The translations under genes and the position numbers were made by a program. From positions 1-22,839 of the IMG/VR virus record IMGVR_UViG_3300021959_000423: 22,839 nucleotides of DNA. One strand, 5' to 3'. Every line of letters starts with the position of its first letter. The first letter of the stretch is position 1. The DNA is from a virus. The notes below the pieces were generated by a model that did not search any database, had not been told where the DNA came from, and was given only the letters and a program-made list of their open reading frames with translations. This document shows, piece by piece, positions 20,301 through 22,839 of this stretch.

Positions 20301-22839
20301 TAGCGTTGTCACGTCACTGCTAATCGAGGTGATATCGCCTTCGTTATCCGTAACTCGTGTCGTCAGATTCGTGATGGCTGTAGCGTTTGTTGTGATATCT
20401 GATTCAGCGTTTGTCACGTCTGTTTGTAGCGTCGTAACGTCGCTGGTCAGCGAGGTAATTGAGTTACCCTGGCTAACGGTGGTTGTATCGAGCGCGGTGA
20501 TGGCTGTCGAGTTGGCGCTGATATTTGAGTTTGCCGTATTTAGACCTGATTGCAGGGTCACAATGGACGCGGCATTGCTGGCAATCCGTGGGTCAGCCAA
20601 GCCTACCCATTGCGTGCCGTCCCAGTAGTAAGGCTCATTATTGTCGTCTGAGTCATACCAGCGTGAGAAGTCAGGGATAGGGTCGGGGATGCCGCCGACA
20701 CCCGCGACAGGTGCTGATGCCTGTACAAAGATATCACTCGTGCCACTAGTCAAATCAACGATAGTGCTTTCAAGGTTTGACAGGCTAGTCTGTACAGTCG
20801 AGATGCTACTGTTTAGCGTGGTATTGCTTTCGTTAACAAAGATAGCAACGTCGCCAAGGTTTTGAATCAGGACATCTTGCCCTGTCTCTAAGTCTAAAAC
20901 GTCGCCGCTCTCAACCTGCACGTTGAGTATTTCAGTGCGCGAAGCGGCATCATCAATGATGTCTGAGATTGTGTCGGTTAGCTGGTCTGAGCCTACAGCG
21001 TTGTCAGCGATATTGCTTGAGCCTACTGCGCCCGTGCCGATGTCGCTTGAGCTAGCCGTCAGTGAGCTAGCGTTAAAGCTTGCAGTTGCGGCTGACTTGT
21101 TGCCCGAGAAGTCTACAGCCTTGAGCCAGAAGTAGCGCGTCTCAACACCTGACAAGCCCGTGACAACGTACTCTTCTCCATCTACTAAAGAAGTAGGCGT
21201 TGCAGGTATCGAGTCAGTCGATGCGACGTATACCTCGACGTGCTTAAAGTCCAAGTCGTTAGGGTTCGACCACTCTGCGGTTATGGTCTGAATGCCGCCT
21301 GTTGCGCTTGCGCTAGTGGGTACGGCTGGCGCAGTGGTGTCACCATTTAGTGCTTGGTCGCTAAGGGTTGTGCCTGAGCTACTGACGCCAATGAGGTTCT
21401 CGGCTTTGACGCGGAAATCATAGTTAGAGGTGATGTCTAGCCCAGAAATGTAGACACGCGGCTCACGCGATGACGCATAGAAATAATCAGTGGTGCCAGT
21501 CTTGTTGTAGCGTATTTTGTAAAGCTCTACGAAGGCGTTTGGGTTTTCATCCCATGTCAGCTCTACCGCACTAATAACGCCGCCATCTGGCCCTCTGAAG
21601 CCTGTCTCTGTGAAAGCTAGGTTTGTTACGTTAGCGACTGTGCGGCCATCGTAAAGGTCTAGCTCTCCACCGCTTAAAAAGTCCTCTTCGTCGCTAGTGG
21701 TCCAGTCGTAGATAGCCGATGCCGTCTCGATACAGCTTAGGTTTACACCTAACGCGCCGTCAGTGATGGCAAGCGAGTAGTCGATAACCTCGAACACTTT
21801 AGAGCTGTAGCTAAGGCGGTCGTTCGTGACCTGTATGGTGTCGCCTACTTTGACGCGCAAGCCTTTCAGATTTGTCGTCATTGTCATCACGACTTGCTGG
21901 CGTGACTTGAGCAATGCAATTTTCGCGAGTCGCTGTGCCTGTGTGTTGTTGGTCACACAAGGCAACGGCATGTCTAAGTAGATGGGGTCGCCGTCTTCGG
22001 TCTCATACGTAGAGCTGATTTGTGCAGGGTAATCCAGAACCTTGAAGTTCTTTTCCTCTGATACGAAGATGCCCTTAACACCGTTGTAAATGCCTCGGCG
22101 CGACTGCTTAGTCTGTGTTTGTATGTCACTGACAATATCGCTTTCGCTAAACGTGAGCGTTGGCGCCTTGTACTCTGCGCCATCGACAAAATACTCACCA
22201 CCTGAGTAGGTTAGTCGACCGCCCATAGACGCCAGCAGTTGCTCAATATTGGCCTTAATTTGGTTAGCGGTATCAATCACGCCGTTACACTGATATCGGT
22301 CTTGTGCGCCGCCAGCGTCTAGGGTGACTTGCTCATCGCATAGGTCAGCAGCGTCACTAATTGACGTGTCGTTTATGTTTGCCGCCACTTCGCCAAGGCC
22401 ATAGCTTTGGTCGAGCATGTAGTCACGTAAGCACAGTGCAGGGTTTTGGCTATAGCCAATAGACTGGTCACGAGGGTCATATACCTTTTTGCCGCGTATC
22501 ACTGCGGTGATGTTTGGCACGCCCTGCGGGAACTTGTCTGCGTCCCACTTAAGGCTAAAGGCTATGTAGGCAATGCCCGATAGCTTGTGGTCAGAAGTCC
22601 ATAAGACATTAGCGTTTTTTAGCTGTGTTGAGGCTGCTTGCCCTGCTGTACCAAACTTGCGGTCGATAGTGACATACGTACCCCAATCACCTTCAAAGCC
22701 ACCGCTAGCAGTCCATACCTTGTTATCGTTAAACCATATCTCATCGTAAGCTTGTATCTCGTGGCTTGCGAATGCAATCGCCATGTGGAGATAGAGATTG
22801 TCGTCGCCAGTGTTGGAGATGAAAACAACCTGACCACCG
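17328..22839 (-). CDS. J-like tail tip / host specificity protein, 5' end outside window
   Basis: At least 1836 codons. The frame runs on to the right edge: before the internal ATG at 22784 it reads GGQVVFISNTGDDNLYLH, then MAIAFASHEIQAYDEIWF, which is the conserved N-terminal stretch of tip attachment proteins, so the start lies outside. From the 22784 ATG, in rough residue numbers: tip core 1-380; two FN3-like domains about 385-580; a Trp-rich insert (FSRWYDSDDNNEPYYWDG) near 715; repetitive coiled coil about 735-1460; a DUF1983-like segment (SGFKATADASGSTFTIQADQ) near 1490-1580; a C-terminal domain of about 220 residues likely to touch the receptor. It ends the tail and triggers DNA ejection after receptor binding. 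Confidence 0.88.
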   Translation of the reverse strand, partial: GGQVVFISNTGDDNLYLHMAIAFASHEIQAYDEIWFNDNKVWTASGGFEGDWGTYVTIDRKFGTAGQAASTQLKNANVLWTSDHKLSGIAYIAFSLKWDADKFPQGVPNITAVIRGKKVYDPRDQSIGYSQNPALCLRDYMLDQSYGLGEVAANINDTSISDAADLCDEQVTLDAGGAQDRYQCNGVIDTANQIKANIEQLLASMGGRLTYSGGEYFVDGAEYKAPTLTFSESDIVSDIQTQTKQSRRGIYNGVKGIFVSEEKNFKVLDYPAQISSTYETEDGDPIYLDMPLPCVTNNTQAQRLAKIALLKSRQQVVMTMTTNLKGLRVKVGDTIQVTNDRLSYSSKVFEVIDYSLAITDGALGVNLSCIETASAIYDWTTSDEEDFLSGGELDLYDGRTVANVTNLAFTETGFRGPDGGVISAVELTWDENPNAFVELYKIRYNKTGTTDYFYASSREPRVYISGLDITSNYDFRVKAENLIGVSSSGTTLSDQALNGDTTAPAVPTSASATGGIQTITAEWSNPNDLDFKHVEVYVASTDSIPATPTSLVDGEEYVVTGLSGVETRYFWLKAVDFSGNKSAATASFNASSLTASSSDIGTGAVGSSNIADNAVGSDQLTDTISDIIDDAASRTEILNVQVESGDVLDLETGQDVLIQNLGDVAIFVNESNTTLNSSISTVQTSLSNLESTIVDLTSGTSDIFVQASAPVAGVGGIPDPIPDFSRWYDSDDNNEPYYWDGTQWVGLADPRIASNAASIVTLQSGLNTANSNISANSTAITALDTTTVSQGNSITSLTSDVTTLQTDVTNAESDITTNATAITNLTTRVTDNEGDITSISSDVTTLQTDVTAAEGNITTNATAISGLTTRVTTAEGNITTNSTDITALESTVNDATTGVSATSTALSALTTRVTTAEGSITTNSSDITALETTVNDSSTGVAANANAVSSLDTRVTSAEGSITTLSSDVTTLQSDMTSAEGDITANSSALTALTTRVTTAEGSITTNSSDITTLETTVNDGTTGVAANATAISGLDTRVTTAEGSITSQASDITALETTVNDGTTGVAANASGLSSLTTRVTTAEGNITSSASDITTLEASLDDLTTIQDESDDVIQTESGDELLLNLPTDVATATSTATNALDARVTSAEGTITSQASDITTLQSELTTLDGDVTTNAGAITSLTTRVTTAEGSITSQAQDITTLQSELDTAEGDISTNSTAISGLTTRVTSAEGTITSQSSDITTLQSDLTTAEGDISSNASALTALTTRVTTAEGTITSQSSDITTLQSDLTSAEGDITTNATAITGLDTRVTTAEGTITSQSSDITALQSDVTTAEGNISTNATAISGLTTRVTTAEGTITSISSDVTTLQSDLTSSEGDISTNATAISGLDTRVTTAEGTITSQSSDITTLQSDLTTAEGDISTNATAVSGLDTRVTSAEGSITTNASNITTLTSTINDPSTGLAATATVASGASTTAAANATAITDLEAEAFLTVSAGGNISGFKATADASGSTFTIQADQFSLVSDDETQTKTPFAVDNTTGTVTFNADVEIDGDLIATGTIVGGAIGNGQISDNQVGSLDGSQTSITNLQVSNLSGDVSEVFNLSVFKYPTHTVPTIADTFTEFNIPAPDSSIYKYASLIGKVKYIPSTSLDDCLLVMQFDRKSKGTTTGTSIGTVVGSGNILPFTHYVEVSGNHTKEIDVYGGIGPNQSSGAGQVTPKAVEYIGSTNRTRIVYSSSSSSTPQFTSGTLYYNPDRWTSASLWLSDAGGAQRFPIPDLGAFSATITLPLAQPLAKSNAAEDYRIRVKTLNKSSGSLSLSSIETQVFLMT
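18470..20470 (-). repeat. Coding tandem repeat (42-residue period) in tail protein
   Basis: About fifteen copies of a (T/D)TRVT(T/S)AEG-x-I motif occur, usually every 42 residues, each containing two related 21-residue halves of the form LTTRVTTAEGTITSQSSDIT and LQSDLTTAEGDISTNATAI. Spacing of leucine/valine/isoleucine suits three heptads per half, so a trimeric coiled-coil shaft is likely. Codons differ between copies while residues stay the same (for example AGA, AGG, CGG, CGC, CGA for the repeated arginine). Some copies end in TTVND-(G/S)TTGVAANA instead, giving two unit types. Confidence 0.85.

Noticed and set aside
18470-20470. CRISPR-like or satellite repeat array
   Set aside because: Copies differ in most synonymous positions and stay in one reading frame with 126-bp spacing, so it is a coding repeat, not a CRISPR array.
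19951-20628. Long plus-strand open frame (225 codons) inside the tail-protein repeats, and similar ones at 18319-19119
   Set aside because: Antisense of the coiled-coil repeat; valine/serine-rich translation that mirrors the repeat codons, with no ribosome site.
22619-22837. Minus-strand open frame of 72 codons at the right edge
   Set aside because: Shadow of the J-like gene in another frame; the J frame is open through the same bases with conserved residues.

Overview
The window is part of a tailed double-stranded DNA bacteriophage genome. Every convincing protein gene lies on the minus strand, so transcription of coding genes runs right to left. Gene ends are packed with ATGA/TGATG-type overlaps, start codons mostly carry AGGAG-like ribosome sites, and no integrase or bacterial housekeeping gene is visible. 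A long host-specificity (J-like) tail protein points to a long-tailed, siphovirus-like particle. The M15-type endolysin and GTA-type holin fit a Gram-negative host. Several small proteins (DUF6447-like, the GNVGIGT/S74 fibre, the small protein before it) are of types I associate with marine phages. Host genus cannot be told from sequence alone.

Layout in transcription order (right to left). (1) 22839-14662, host recognition: the J-like tail protein (5' end outside the window) with FN3 domains, a 42-residue-period coiled-coil repeat and a DUF1983-like segment; a 62-aa protein; a side-fibre protein ending in an S74 self-cleaving chaperone; a 105-aa protein. (2) 14662-10630, membrane, secreted and lysis block: a 55-aa membrane peptide, a DUF6447-like protein, two exported proteins of unknown function, a membrane coiled-coil protein, an XhlA-like protein, a structural-type protein, a GTA-type holin and a peptidase-M15 endolysin. 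(3) 10629-8914, early genes behind a dyad-containing leader: two small unknowns, a single-strand annealing-type protein, an SSB-like or DUF736-like protein, an XRE-type HTH regulator and a 29-aa zinc-ribbon peptide. (4) 8913-8522, a 392-base stretch without protein genes. It contains a symmetrical divergent promoter, a plus-strand small RNA of about 85 nt with its own intrinsic terminator, and a long leftward leader with a nested stem structure. (5) 8521-5458, replication and recombination: a replication-initiator-type protein, a DNA-metabolism protein, a NinB-like protein, an HTH-phosphoesterase, small proteins and a NinG/HNH protein. (6) 5457-4218, small regulators, including a sigma-70 region-4-like HTH and a membrane peptide, closed by a minus-strand terminator. 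(7) 4217-1, a new extended -10 promoter under a dyad, then a DUF551-like protein, a ParB-methyltransferase fusion, terminase small and large subunits, and the start of the portal gene, which runs off the left edge.

The most interesting part is 8522-8913. A TATACAG/CTGTATA dyad doubles as two overlapping back-to-back promoters. Rightward it would make a compact three-hairpin RNA, the only plus-strand gene in the window. Leftward it would make the leader of the replication operon, which holds a 136-nt element closed by a perfect 10-bp stem. The apical loop of the small RNA contains seven bases complementary to the ribosome-binding region of the first replication gene. The position recalls the OOP RNA of lambda, but that parallel is inference.
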